A stretch of 64,000 nt of DNA from Novosphingobium resinovorum (GTDB lineage Bacteria; Pseudomonadota; Alphaproteobacteria; Sphingomonadales; Sphingomonadaceae). Made by a program: the position numbers and the translations under genes. The stretch spans positions 186,001-250,000 of the forward strand of contig NZ_CP017077.1 in the NCBI RefSeq assembly GCF_001742225.1. Direction: 5' to 3'. Of the stretch, positions 1 through 8,610 are shown piece after piece; within the stretch, counting starts at the first letter, position 1; each line of letters opens with the position of its first letter. Under the pieces are notes generated by a model. The model saw nothing but the letters and a program-made list of their open reading frames with translations. It had not been told where the DNA came from and did no database searches.

Positions 1-126
1 GCCGACGACGGCCACATCGACATCAAAGCGTGCCATCAAGGCGTAGGCAGCCCGCTTGGCAGCGTCCACGGAAAAGGCGGCCCGGGACAGGGTTACTGTC
101 CGGGCATCGCCAGTAGCAATGGTCAT
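1..126 (-). CDS. hxsD: His-Xaa-Ser system protein HxsD (3' end cut by window edge)
   Basis: The 42 visible codons start at ATG 126 and give a protein opening with MTIATGDARTVTLSRAAF, then a segment with SVDAAKRAAY and a hydrophobic strand DVDVAVVG. This fits the N-terminus of HxsD, a small protein of unknown role that travels with the radical-SAM enzymes HxsB and HxsC. The call leans on context: the gene directly upstream on the same strand encodes a protein ending in His-Ser-Ser repeats, the hallmark of HxsA. There is no strong Shine-Dalgarno, so it may be translationally coupled to hxsA 27 bases upstream. The rest, and any hxsB/hxsC, lie outside the window. Confidence 0.6.
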   Translation of the reverse strand, partial: MTIATGDARTVTLSRAAFSVDAAKRAAYALMARFDVDVAVVG

Positions 127-153
127 GGTTTTTATCGTTCTTTTGAGGTCGGC

Positions 154-411
154 TCAGTACGCGCTGGAAGAGTGCGAACTGTGGCTCGAGTGCGAACTAT
201 GGCTGGAGTGGCTCGAATGGGAGCCGTGCGCTGCAAGCTGCACCGCCTCGTCAGCCTTGGTCAGCACAAGATCCTTTGCATCGTCGGCCTGGTTAGCGAA
301 CTGCGCAACGGCTGCCGGAACAGCCATCGGAACGGTCGCGTGCGCCTGCGAACCCGCGACAAGCGTCGCGAGCGATGCAGCAAACGGCTTTAGAAATGAA
401 CGACGTGCCAT
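154..411 (-). CDS. hxsA: His-Xaa-Ser repeat protein HxsA (putative modified peptide precursor)
   Basis: An 85-residue protein. The second of two adjacent ATG codons (411) is preferred because AGGGG lies 6 bases before it; ATG 414 is only 3 bases away. The N-terminus MARRSFLKPFAASLATLVAG followed by SQAHA looks like an exported signal sequence. The middle is Ala/Asp-rich, and the last 25 residues hold six consecutive His-Ser-Ser units before SSAY. Known of the family: HxsA is the substrate-like partner of two radical-SAM proteins (HxsB, HxsC) and HxsD, thought to modify the His-Xaa-Ser tail; the product's function is unknown. This copy is short compared with long HxsA proteins, so a short HxsA2-like form is possible. 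Confidence 0.75.
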   Translation of the reverse strand: MARRSFLKPFAASLATLVAGSQAHATVPMAVPAAVAQFANQADDAKDLVLTKADEAVQLAAHGSHSSHSSHSSHSSHSSHSSSAY

Positions 412-714
412 CATAAACCCCTGTTGAGATATTGCTTTTGCCAACCACTGAACCGTGGTCGGTCGGTTTTTTGGCGACACCGAATTAGTATTTCAGTGAA
501 GTGTTAAAATTCTGTCGCCCAACGACTATCGCATGTCCGTGGCGGATCTTGGCTGCCCGCTGTAGGCGCCGGCAATCCGACCCTTTTTGCCGTGTGGCGG
601 CTTTGTCACGACACGAAGATTGTCACCAGGCTGGAACATCAAGCCAGGGGAAGGCGAGGGAGTTTCGCTTCTCCCTCGCTCCCCCATTTCCCGGCAGGTT
701 CGCCGCGCCTCGTG

Positions 715-1302
715 TCAGATGGATCTCTGATACGGCTCCCAGTCGCCGCTGTCGGTACGACAGAAGGCCTGACTGGGAATGCCTGCCGCGCCTTGAGCCG
801 AGCCGATCGCGCTATCGACGAATCTGCACTCGTGTCCGCCTGTCCCCAGTTGCGGGGATACGGCACTGCCGCCTCCAAGCGGCGTGTATTTGACAGGGAC
901 CAGTTGCCCGCCGTCGATCTCTGCCGTGCTGCTGACCATCCCCCGATATTGCATCGGGTTGCCGTTGTCGTCCTGGAAGCTGGTGGCGTAGTTCTCGTTA
1001 CGCATCGCGGTTTCGCGCTGCGCGGCCAGAATGCGGTCCTTGCGTTTGGCGTTCGCCATCAGAACCGCGCATACGGCGCCGCCCGCCGCCGCGCCAACTA
1101 GGACGCCGGTACCCCGGTTCTTCTTGCCTGCGGCAAGTCCGCCGAGCAGCGCGCCGCCAATGACGGCCGCCACGCATTTGCCGATCGCCTTGTCGGCTTC
1201 GGTTTTGGCGTACTTGGGTTTTGATGCCGCCCAACCTGCCGGGATGCTGGCGACCATCATCGAACTGATGACGACTGCGCTGATAACCTTCTTCATGTTC
1301 AC
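715..1302 (-). CDS. Secreted glycine-zipper protein
   Basis: A 195-residue protein. The N-terminus MNMKKVISAVVISSMMVASI followed by PAGWAA is a clear signal peptide. Residues about 40-85 form a glycine-zipper: GKCVAAVIGGALLGGLAAGK and then GVLVGAAAGGAVCAVLMA, two small-residue-rich segments that in this class pack into the outer membrane or against envelope proteins. A coiled, charged stretch follows (KRKDRILAAQRETAMRNE) and then a soluble tail with two Cys residues. The start codon overlaps the stop of the upstream lipoprotein gene by 4 bases, so it is the last gene of a four-gene operon. No specific family is recognised beyond the glycine zipper; the role is probably structural. Confidence 0.7.
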   Translation of the reverse strand: MNMKKVISAVVISSMMVASIPAGWAASKPKYAKTEADKAIGKCVAAVIGGALLGGLAAGKKNRGTGVLVGAAAGGAVCAVLMANAKRKDRILAAQRETAMRNENYATSFQDDNGNPMQYRGMVSSTAEIDGGQLVPVKYTPLGGGSAVSPQLGTGGHECRFVDSAIGSAQGAAGIPSQAFCRTDSGDWEPYQRSI

Positions 1303-2600
1303 TGGCCCCCCCGAGCCTTGGCTGCTTCGATACCGATGAAATTTTTGCCGTTTCCAACATCGCCTACGTAGGCGTCGGAGACGCTGCCCGTCAGCTTGCC
1401 GTTTTTGATTTCAAGCTTAAAATCGCGCATGCCGCCAAATGGCATCTTGTCGTCGAATTCCGGCTCGCCGCCTGGAGCAGGGCTCCAGGACTGCGAGAAC
1501 TTTCCGTTCTTGGACGTGACGGTGCACTCGTCCGCCGAGGCACATTGCATTGTCCCGGCGAGCGGCAGTGACTGTGGATGGTCGCCGAGCAGCACAAGCC
1601 ACGAGGCGACGAGTTGATCCTTGGCGTCGCGCGCCAGGCGCAAGGTCAGCGGCTGTGCGCCGGACGGATAGAGGGCGTTGCCTTTGAACGTTTCCACGGA
1701 AACTGGGGCAAGGCTTCCCGGTCCAACGCGGCCGGTTGCCGCCGACACGAGCTCGGCCGACTGGGCGAGGAAGAACCCATCCAGGAATGCGCGATCAGGA
1801 ACATTCGTGCCCTCGGGCTGGACAAGATAGACTTCTCCCAGCTCGAAATCGAATGCCGAGCGGTAGCCTTCGGTGACGCCGGCCTCGAAAGCGCCATTTG
1901 CATGCGCGTCGGGCGCTTCTCCCGCAGGACCGTCGATACCGCTGAGGTCCGAAACGATCACAAAGCGCTTGGCTGCGGTACCATTCTCGAACAGTCCGCG
2001 CGAATTGCGGATGCTTTCGAACAGTTTCGAGGCCGCCAGCGGGCCGGTCTGGCGCGATGCGGCCTGATCACCCTTGGCAGCGGCGGCTTGCAGACCACCG
2101 ATCAGGCGCGTGCGGAACTGGTCCTGCTGCTCCTTAAGAGCGTCGCTATCTGAGCCGGTGAAGAACGCGCCGACCGACGACTTGCCGGAGCCGTTCGGTG
2201 CGTTCGAGGCTGCGCCAGGAACGCATCCAGAGAAGACCCGGGTTCCCGAAGCGCCATCGCTGGAAAGAACAATGATGGTCACCCGCTCGTTCGGGGCGAC
2301 AAAACCGCTGGTGAGCGCCTTTACCGGGTCGGCGACGTCGACGAACAGATCGCGCAGCCATCCGTTCTTCTGGGCGGTTTCGACAGCCTTGTCGGTGCGG
2401 ACAAGTGCCTTGGCATCGACGAGAAGGAAGGTTTCGCGCATCGGCCCGTCGGACGGGTTCTTGGCGCAGGCCGCAAGCGCCTTGATTTCTCCAGCGCCGC
2501 CCGCCGCGTTGTCGGCGCCGGGCGTTTCGCCGCATGCGGTTAGCGTGAGGGAGAGGGAGAGGGCGCCCATGGCGACAGGGGTACGAAGTCTGTTCAGCAC
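1299..2600 (-). CDS. Putative lipoprotein, vWA-like fold suspected
   Basis: A 433-residue protein. It begins MLNRLRTPVAMGALSLSLTL followed by TAC, a lipoprotein signal with lipobox LTAC, so it should be lipidated at Cys23 and face the periplasm or cell surface. Residues about 45-120 alternate hydrophobic strands and helices (TFLLVDAKALV, ERVTIIVLSSDGASGTRVFS), and near 210 there is RFVIVSDLSGIDG; this pattern suggests a von Willebrand factor A-like sheet, though the canonical DxSxS metal site is not seen. The start overlaps the upstream membrane-protein gene by 7 bases and the stop overlaps the glycine-zipper gene, so the three are translationally coupled. I do not recognise a named family. 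Confidence 0.65.
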   Translation of the reverse strand: MLNRLRTPVAMGALSLSLTLTACGETPGADNAAGGAGEIKALAACAKNPSDGPMRETFLLVDAKALVRTDKAVETAQKNGWLRDLFVDVADPVKALTSGFVAPNERVTIIVLSSDGASGTRVFSGCVPGAASNAPNGSGKSSVGAFFTGSDSDALKEQQDQFRTRLIGGLQAAAAKGDQAASRQTGPLAASKLFESIRNSRGLFENGTAAKRFVIVSDLSGIDGPAGEAPDAHANGAFEAGVTEGYRSAFDFELGEVYLVQPEGTNVPDRAFLDGFFLAQSAELVSAATGRVGPGSLAPVSVETFKGNALYPSGAQPLTLRLARDAKDQLVASWLVLLGDHPQSLPLAGTMQCASADECTVTSKNGKFSQSWSPAPGGEPEFDDKMPFGGMRDFKLEIKNGKLTGSVSDAYVGDVGNGKNFIGIEAAKARGGQ

Positions 2601-3889
2601 TTGTAGAGTCCGATCGGAAGGTTCGCGAAATCAGCGGCAGTTAGAGCCGACCGATTGGTCATGGCGGCATTCAGGCTTTCCTGGGCGCTGAACAGGCGCT
2701 CATCGGGATCGACAAGGTCGAGCATCCGGCCAACCAAGCGCTGGCGGTATGTTTGCATGACGCCAACGATCTCGGAGTCCTTGCCGGACAGAAGGGCCAG
2801 CGCATCGCGGATCTGCGAGTACCCGTCCTTGGTTTCGATTAGCTTGGCAGAGGCCTGCAGCTTTTCGCTGTCCTGTCTGTGCCGACGCTCGGATTCCTTG
2901 AGCGGGCCAATCAGTCTGGCGCGCTTGACGCGTTCCATCTCGCCCTTTGCACGGTGCAGTTTCTCGGCTTTGTCAGCGTATTCGGGGTTCTCGTCGTGGA
3001 TCCAGTAGGTAATTGCCGCACCCAGGATGAAGACGACGATATTGCCGAGCAGAAGGCTGGAGGTGCTCCAGACAACATTGGGCGGGGTGAGGCCCAGGAC
3101 CTGCGCCTCTTCGATCATGGGGACGAGGTAGTAATAGCGTGCAGCAGCCACGACCCCGAGCGCCATCAATAGGAGGGCCGTAGCGATGCCGATCATGCGA
3201 AAGCCCTTGGCCTTTTGGCGTTCGTCGTAGGGCCGCATCCAGTAATTGAATGCCTTCCAGAACCGTCCGGATAGGAACGCGGAAAAACCGATTGCAATGC
3301 CCACGATGATGGTCACGCCAAGCGCCATGATACCTGTATGGATCAGTGGGGAGGCCATGAAGCTCTCGAAATTCAAGAGACTTTCAGGGATCAGGATGCT
3401 GATCGGGATCGCGATGTCGATCCATTTAGCGGGTGTTTTAGGATCGCGCTCCCCCTCCTCGACCCTGAGCTGATCGTACTCCAGGTTCAGTCGGTCAAGG
3501 TTGGCAATCCGCTCGCCATTCTCCTTGGAGAACTGCGAATGGATTTCCGCATTGCGCCGAGCGTGCTCACGCCGCAGACGGTCGTTCTCGATCTCGACAA
3601 CCTTGCCGCGGTTGGCCTGGCCGATCTGAATGGCACCGCCCAACGCCTCGATCTCTTTCAGTGCTGCCTGCCGGGGTTGGGCGACACGAGTATTGAACCA
3701 GGTGTTCATGGCTGGAGTGAGATTGCCACTCGCCGTTCCGGCGTCGCCATCGCCGGTCAGTCGGATGGAGCGGTGGCGCGCTTCATCATCGACCTTCGCC
3801 ATCAAATCGTCGAAGGCGCCCGAACCCTCTGTCACGGGGATCGCGAGATACTCGTCGATCCTGGCTATACCTGTACGTTCGCCGCTCAT
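2594..3889 (-). CDS. Coiled-coil inner-membrane protein, unknown function
   Basis: A 431-residue protein. The start ATG 3889 is chosen because AGGGG lies 5 bases upstream and because an earlier in-frame start would run through the upstream ompA-like gene. Residues about 60-150 are a charged predicted coiled coil (NRGKVVEIENDRLRREHARR). Three hydrophobic segments follow: one around ASPLIHTGIMALGVTIIVGI, one around MIGIATALLLMALGVVAAAR, and one around LLLGNIVVFILGAAITYWI. The C-terminal third is another helical, charged region. It sits between an OmpA-like and a lipoprotein gene and overlaps the latter, so it probably forms the inner-membrane part of an envelope-spanning assembly. No named domain is recognised. 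Confidence 0.65.
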   Translation of the reverse strand: MSGERTGIARIDEYLAIPVTEGSGAFDDLMAKVDDEARHRSIRLTGDGDAGTASGNLTPAMNTWFNTRVAQPRQAALKEIEALGGAIQIGQANRGKVVEIENDRLRREHARRNAEIHSQFSKENGERIANLDRLNLEYDQLRVEEGERDPKTPAKWIDIAIPISILIPESLLNFESFMASPLIHTGIMALGVTIIVGIAIGFSAFLSGRFWKAFNYWMRPYDERQKAKGFRMIGIATALLLMALGVVAAARYYYLVPMIEEAQVLGLTPPNVVWSTSSLLLGNIVVFILGAAITYWIHDENPEYADKAEKLHRAKGEMERVKRARLIGPLKESERRHRQDSEKLQASAKLIETKDGYSQIRDALALLSGKDSEIVGVMQTYRQRLVGRMLDLVDPDERLFSAQESLNAAMTNRSALTAADFANLPIGLYKC

Positions 3890-3918
3890 AATGCCCCTGG
3901 AAAGATGAATAGAAATGG

Positions 3919-4875
3919 TCAGAGATTGAGTTGAATGTTCCCTGCGCTGCGGCGCTGGGGATTGATGCTGATGGTGCGTGCCGGTTTCGGTTTGACGCCG
4001 ATCGTCGTCGGGCTTGAGGGTGCGACGCTGCCTAGTGGATTCGAGCCAGGTGCGATCCTTGCTGCCGGCGATCGCTTCACTGCAAGGTTGGCCCGCGCTG
4101 GTGCCTGGACGACTTCGCGAACTGTGTAGTCGGCTTTCAGCGAAAGGCTCGCCTTGCATCGTTCCGCGTCGGATCGGTTGCGTGCCTGGCACAGATTGTC
4201 GAGCTGGTTGTCGGCAAGCCAGGTTGCCATAGCCTCGGGCTTCGCCGCAAAGAGAAACTCGATGCGCCGGTTGCGGGCAAACGCGCCCTCGTCGTTGCCG
4301 GCGACCAGCGGCATGTCCTCGCCAAAACCTATGCGCCAGATTGACGTGAGGCTTACCCCGAACTGGAAAATCTGTTCGGCAATGGCATTCGACCGATCGA
4401 CCGATAGCGCTTCATTGTACTCGCGCGCTCCCCGCGCATCGGCGTGCCCGGCAACGAAAAGCGCAACATCTGGGGGCTCTTTACGCAGATTTTCTGCGAT
4501 GAGGGCAGCGATCTCGATGGCCTCGGGGCGCAACCTTGAGGAATCGGTATCGAAAAAGGTGCGTTCGGGAAAGACGACCCGCAGTACAGGGACATCCGTG
4601 GCAATGTTTGACGGCAGACGCCAGGCCGGCAGCCGCGTCTCATAGAACATCGGCTGTTCGTCGGGGGGTAGGATTTCGGCGATGCGACGTAATCGCTTGA
4701 TGCGGTCGCAATGCTCGAGTTCGACGAAAACGCGCCAGTCCTGAAACGTGCCGCGTGCCCCCTGTGGCAAGAGCGATCGGCAGTCCTGTGGCATCGGTCC
4801 GATCAGACGCATTGTTTGCGCAGCGACGGACCCTGACGCAGTGATACCGAGCGCCAGCAGTAAGCTGGCGAGCAA
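3919..4875 (-). CDS. OmpA-family peptidoglycan-binding protein
   Basis: 318 residues counted from TTG 4875. The N-terminus LASLLLALGITASGSVAA is a signal peptide core without the usual basic residues. An upstream in-frame ATT (4893) preceded by GGGGG would add ISRFAS and supply an Arg, so a rare ATT start is worth considering. Residues about 115-235 are an OmpA C-terminal domain: FFDTDSSRLRPEA, AGHADARGAREYNEALSVDR and later NRRIEFLF, with the Asp and Arg that bind diaminopimelate in this family. The C-terminal 80 residues are basic and Pro-rich without a recognised domain. It is the first gene of the four-gene envelope operon reading leftwards. Confidence 0.8.
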   Translation of the reverse strand: MLASLLLALGITASGSVAAQTMRLIGPMPQDCRSLLPQGARGTFQDWRVFVELEHCDRIKRLRRIAEILPPDEQPMFYETRLPAWRLPSNIATDVPVLRVVFPERTFFDTDSSRLRPEAIEIAALIAENLRKEPPDVALFVAGHADARGAREYNEALSVDRSNAIAEQIFQFGVSLTSIWRIGFGEDMPLVAGNDEGAFARNRRIEFLFAAKPEAMATWLADNQLDNLCQARNRSDAERCKASLSLKADYTVREVVQAPARANLAVKRSPAARIAPGSNPLGSVAPSSPTTIGVKPKPARTISINPQRRSAGNIQLNL

Positions 4876-4893
4876 TGAAGCGAATCTCGAAAT

Positions 4894-5368
4894 GTCGTGC
4901 CCCCAAGAAAACGCGCTTAAACAGTGGTTAGTCAGCGGTTTCCATATTCTTGCAAAAATTTAATATTTATCTGCCGACCCCTCTCGATCTCTGCTCTGTT
5001 TCCGACCTTCCCCTGATCGTCGTCGTTGCAAGGATCGATTTGAAGTCTTGAGGTAGTCGACTAGACGCTAGCTTACGCTCTGCCTCATGTTCATCCGGAA
5101 AATATACGGATCGGTGGCCCTGTGTGAGTATCCACCCGGGAGGAAACAGATCGAACCGCTCCTGCCTTCGCCGAATGTTGTGTGCTACCGCGATATGCGG
5201 GTGGACTGCGCGCATGCCGCAATCACCGATGGCGATCACGCCGTTGTGGCGGCTGGCATCCGGTGGGGGAAGCAGACCGACCGCAATTGGAGACGGAAAA
5301 TTTGAAGCTGAGCGGCCGGAAAGGGTCGGTGGATGAAACGGGACTGACAGGAGCCCCGTTTCAGATTC
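4894..5368. other. Intergenic, no gene recognised
   Basis: About 475 bases between the start of the envelope operon and the stop of the SDR gene. Short ORFs here have no family resemblance. The only structure seen is the dispersed repeat at 5268-5332. The promoter of the envelope operon should lie in the AT-rich stretch 4940-4970. Confidence 0.5.
5268..5332 (+). repeat. Dispersed intergenic repeat, copy 1
   Basis: Reads GGAAGCAGACCGACCGCA, an interval of about 20 bases, then GCTGAGCGGCC and GAAAGGGTCGG. It closely matches 35033-35097 and more loosely three other intergenic sites in this window. All copies are outside genes and in the same orientation. Confidence 0.6.
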
Positions 5369-6133
5369 TCATGCCGCGACCGGGATTGGATTATCCGCAA
5401 CGCTTTGATTGAAAGCATAAACCAGCGCATGTTCCTGCGCGCCAGGATTGTCGCGCAGCGGCTTTACCGCATCGACCAGCACTTCTGGATCATCCATTTC
5501 AAGCGCCACCAGCGTCTGTTCGATGAAGTCGTCGAGCGGCATCGCGCGCGGATCACCGCTTTTGTAGATCAGGTCGGTATCGACCCATGGCGGAGCGATC
5601 TCTTGGACCCGCACGCTGCTGTCGCGAAGTTGGAAGCGCTGTGACAGAGCGTAAGAATGCAGCGCTGCCTTGGTTGCCGAATAGATGGCGTTCGTCGCGA
5701 GTGGCACAAAGGCAAGCACGCTGGTGGTATAGAGGATAGTGGCTTCGGGCTGAGCCTTGAGCTGTTCGATCAGCGCCGATGTCATGCGGATCGGTCCCAG
5801 CAGATTGGTAGTGACGAGCCCCAGTGCCATGCCGTCGTCGATTTTTGCTGCCGCATCGTCGAAAGGCATGATCCCCGCATTGTTCAGCAGCACATTGGTC
5901 GCTGGGAAATCGCGCATGACCGCTTCGGCGGCATGAGCGATGCTGGCCGGGTCGGTGATATCCAGTTCGATCGCAGCCATGCCGGGATTGGCGGCCGTGA
6001 CTTCGTCCAGCAGAGCGCGGCGGCGCCCGGAGATGATGACCTGGTTGCCGCGCTTATGCAGCGCTTCGGCCAGGGCGCGGCCGATGCCGCTGGTGCCGCC
6101 AGTGATGAAGATGGTGTTGCCGGTGAGTTTCAT
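5369..6133 (-). CDS. Short-chain dehydrogenase/reductase (SDR)
   Basis: 254 residues, the usual classical-SDR length. Residues 8-20 hold the nucleotide-binding glycine motif FITGGTSGIGRA, the NAG motif appears as LLNNAGIMPF near 87, and the active site Tyr-x3-Lys as YSATKAALHSY near 155. It probably reduces or oxidises a small carbonyl/alcohol with NAD(P); the substrate cannot be read. It is the last of three genes read leftwards (SDR, CMD-family, SDR) with gaps of about 25-30 bases, so an operon. The divergent GlxA-type regulator at 7660 is the likely controller. Confidence 0.85.
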   Translation of the reverse strand: MKLTGNTIFITGGTSGIGRALAEALHKRGNQVIISGRRRALLDEVTAANPGMAAIELDITDPASIAHAAEAVMRDFPATNVLLNNAGIMPFDDAAAKIDDGMALGLVTTNLLGPIRMTSALIEQLKAQPEATILYTTSVLAFVPLATNAIYSATKAALHSYALSQRFQLRDSSVRVQEIAPPWVDTDLIYKSGDPRAMPLDDFIEQTLVALEMDDPEVLVDAVKPLRDNPGAQEHALVYAFNQSVADNPIPVAA

Positions 6134-6162
6134 CGATTCTGTCCTTCTCTCTGATCGCAGGA

Positions 6163-6714
6163 TCAGGCGGCGGTAGTTCCGACGCGAGCGACGCGCGGGA
6201 AGTCGAGGCTGGTGCCGACGATGTTGTTGATGCTGTTGGTCAGGATGCTGACCGCGACATGGGCGATCGTTTCCAGTATCTCGGCGTCGCTCAGGCCGGA
6301 GGCCCGGGCCCGATCCAGAACGGCCGTGCCAGCGCGCCCATGATCGGCGTTCACGTCCAGCGCCAGCGCAAGGATCGTTGCGGCATGGCCATCACTGGCC
6401 TCGCCGCGCTGGGCATCGGCGAGGTCGGTCGCGGACAGGCCCGCCGCACGCCCGGCCCCCGTGTGGGCGGCAAGGCAATAGTCGCAGCCATTGGCAGCTG
6501 CGACGGCAATGGCGATCTGTTCCTGAACCTTTGCGGGGATCACGCCCTCGGCGAGCGCGCCGCGTCCATCCCAGTAGACATCCAGCACAGCCGGGGCCTG
6601 TGCCATGACACGGAAGAGGTTGGGCACCTTGCCCATCCGGGCCTTCGCCTCGCGGAAGATGGCGGCGGTGTCGGGCGTGGCATCGGCATCGGAAAGAGGA
6701 GTAATGGTCGACAT
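6163..6714 (-). CDS. Carboxymuconolactone-decarboxylase/AhpD-family protein
   Basis: 183 residues from ATG 6714, which has AAGGA 8 bases upstream; the longer reading frame upstream is a shadow of the neighbouring SDR gene. The N-terminus MSTITPLSDADATPDTAAIF leads into a helical CMD fold. The redox motif CDYCLAAHTG (about residues 80-89) has the CxxC plus His arrangement of AhpD-like alkylhydroperoxidases, which reduce peroxides or act as thiol relays. It lies between two SDR genes in one operon, which suggests a shared role in detoxifying reactive carbonyl or peroxide compounds. The protein is probably cytoplasmic, with no signal peptide. Confidence 0.85.
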   Translation of the reverse strand: MSTITPLSDADATPDTAAIFREAKARMGKVPNLFRVMAQAPAVLDVYWDGRGALAEGVIPAKVQEQIAIAVAAANGCDYCLAAHTGAGRAAGLSATDLADAQRGEASDGHAATILALALDVNADHGRAGTAVLDRARASGLSDAEILETIAHVAVSILTNSINNIVGTSLDFPRVARVGTTAA

Positions 6715-6739
6715 GATCTTGTTCCTTCTTGAAGAGAGT

Positions 6740-7543
6740 TCAGGCCGCTGTGCGGGCGGCAAGGCCGAAGCGGGCGGCGGGCGTGCTGGCGGGCAACTGG
6801 GGGCCAAGAGCGGCGCGGGCGGCTTCGAACGCATCCCAGAGGGCGCCGTCGGCGAGCGCAGGGATCGTGCTGAGCTCGCCGCGATCGAACCCGACCAGCG
6901 CGGCATCGACCATGTCCTCGGCGCGCATCACGATTTCCGTAGGCAGGTTTTCGACCGGCAGACCGCCGATTGCCCAGAAATCAGTGGCGGTGGCGCCGGG
7001 CAGGACCGACTGGATACGGACACCCTTGTCACCCAGTTCCTTGTGAAGCGACTGGCTGAAGGCCTGAACGAAGGTCTTTGAGCCGCCATAGACGCCGTTC
7101 AGTGTTTCAGGCGTAATGGCCACGATCGAGGCAATGTTGATAATCGCGCCCCGTTCGCGCGCCACAAAGGCGGGAGCGGCGGCATAGGCCAGCCGCATGG
7201 GGGCGGTGACGTTGAGCCGGACCATCGCCTCCATGCGGTCGACATCGCTTTCCAGCAGGCTGCTGTGCGTCCCGACACCGGCATTGTTGACCAGCATGGT
7301 GATGCTGGCGTCGCTGCGCAGCACCGCCTCGACCCGGGCGAGGTCTGCGCTGTCGCCAAGGTCAGCCGCGATAACCTCGACCGCGCGGCCGGTTTCGTCA
7401 GAGAGGCTGGCGGCGAGTGATTGCAGCTTGCCTTGGTTGCGCGCAACCAGGATCAGGTCGTAACCGCGACGGGCGAGGCGATCGGCATAGATGGCGCCGA
7501 TCCCGCTGGATGCGCCGGTGATGAGGGCAGTTCCATGCGACAT
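6740..7543 (-). CDS. Short-chain dehydrogenase/reductase (SDR)
   Basis: 267 residues, first gene of the leftward three-gene operon. It shows TALITGASSGIGAIYADRLA at the N-terminus, MLVNNAGVGTHSSLL near 84, and the catalytic YGGSKTFVQAFS near 150. The protein is of the DltE/YdfG-like broad SDR type and cytoplasmic. The 116-base gap to the divergent AraC/GlxA gene (7544-7659) must hold both promoters. The substrate is unknown. Confidence 0.85.
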   Translation of the reverse strand: MSHGTALITGASSGIGAIYADRLARRGYDLILVARNQGKLQSLAASLSDETGRAVEVIAADLGDSADLARVEAVLRSDASITMLVNNAGVGTHSSLLESDVDRMEAMVRLNVTAPMRLAYAAAPAFVARERGAIINIASIVAITPETLNGVYGGSKTFVQAFSQSLHKELGDKGVRIQSVLPGATATDFWAIGGLPVENLPTEIVMRAEDMVDAALVGFDRGELSTIPALADGALWDAFEAARAALGPQLPASTPAARFGLAARTAA

Positions 7544-7659
7544 GGATGTTCCTTTTTCGACAAGCAGTCGGTGACTTTCGACACCCCATTTATGGATCGG
7601 ATGGACCTTGTCTTAAATGACGTATAATGACATGATTTAGGACATATGGAGATGAACCG

Positions 7660-8601
7660 ATGCCGCATGTCGCGATGGTGCTGACACCGGGCTTCCAGTT
7701 TCTGGCGTTGGGCGTGCAGGCTGCCTTCGAACTCGCCAATGTCGTGGTGGAAGAACCTTTCTACACGCTCGGCATCTACTCGATTGACGGCGGGCCGGTC
7801 GCCTCATCCAGTGGGTTCGATGTGCCAACTGTGCCTCTTGGCAAGGCCGGGCCGGTCGATACGCTTCTGTTGATGGCTGGCTTGATGCCGCCGCCGTTGC
7901 AGGATGCGAAAGCTCTGTTCGCGCTTCATGCCGCCGCGCTGCCCGCACGGCGCATTGCCGGGCTTTGCACCGGCGCCTTTCTGCTGGCGCAGATGGGGCT
8001 GCTCGATGGCCGCCGCGCCACGACGCATTGGGCCTATGCGCGGATGATGCGCGATGGCTTTCCGAATATCCGCGTCGAGGAGGATCGCATATTCATCAAC
8101 GAGGGATCTGTCTGGACATCGGCCGGACTGACCGCTGGGCTGGATGTCGTGGTCGCCATGGTGGAGAAGGATCTGGGGGCGGACGTCGCGCGATCGGTTG
8201 CCCGCCGGCTGGTGATGCATCACCGCCGCGCTGGCGGCCAATCGCAGCACAGCGAGATGCTGGACCTGGCTCCCAGCAGTGATCGCATCCAGAAGGCCCT
8301 CGTTCACGCCCGCAGTCATCTGCAAAATCCCCTGACGGTCGAGGAACTGGCAGAGGTGGCGGCACTTTCCCCACGCCAGTTCAGCCGGGCCTTCCGTGCA
8401 GAAACCGGGCAGTCGCCGGCCAAGGCTGTCGAACAGCTTAGGCTCGAGGCGGCCCGGCTTCTGCTGGAAGATACGCGCCACAGCCTGGAAGCGGTGGCGC
8501 GTGAGGTTGGCTTCATCGATCTGCGCCGTATGCGCGAGGTGTTCATGCGCAACTATGGACAGCCGCCTCAGGCCCTGCGCCGGTTGATGCGCACGGCCTG
8601 A
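7660..8601 (+). CDS. GlxA-family (DJ-1/PfpI + AraC) transcriptional regulator
   Basis: 313 residues. The N-terminal half (about 1-190) is a DJ-1/PfpI-like domain with the nucleophile-elbow Cys in GLCTGAFLLAQMGLL; the C-terminal 100 residues hold two helix-turn-helix motifs of AraC type (LTVEELAEVAALSPRQFSRA and HSLEAVAREVGFIDLRRMRE). Proteins of this GlxA/FtrA type regulate nearby catabolic or stress genes. It is divergent from the SDR-CMD-SDR operon, which it most likely controls. The start is ATG 7660 preceded by ATGGAG about 10 bases upstream. Confidence 0.9.
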   Translation: MPHVAMVLTPGFQFLALGVQAAFELANVVVEEPFYTLGIYSIDGGPVASSSGFDVPTVPLGKAGPVDTLLLMAGLMPPPLQDAKALFALHAAALPARRIAGLCTGAFLLAQMGLLDGRRATTHWAYARMMRDGFPNIRVEEDRIFINEGSVWTSAGLTAGLDVVVAMVEKDLGADVARSVARRLVMHHRRAGGQSQHSEMLDLAPSSDRIQKALVHARSHLQNPLTVEELAEVAALSPRQFSRAFRAETGQSPAKAVEQLRLEAARLLLEDTRHSLEAVAREVGFIDLRRMREVFMRNYGQPPQALRRLMRTA

Positions 8602-8610
8602 GGCATCGGC

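Noticed and set aside
154..240. Short tandem repeat of about 9 bases resembling an array
   Set aside because: It encodes the His-Ser-Ser units of HxsA; no spacers as in CRISPR.
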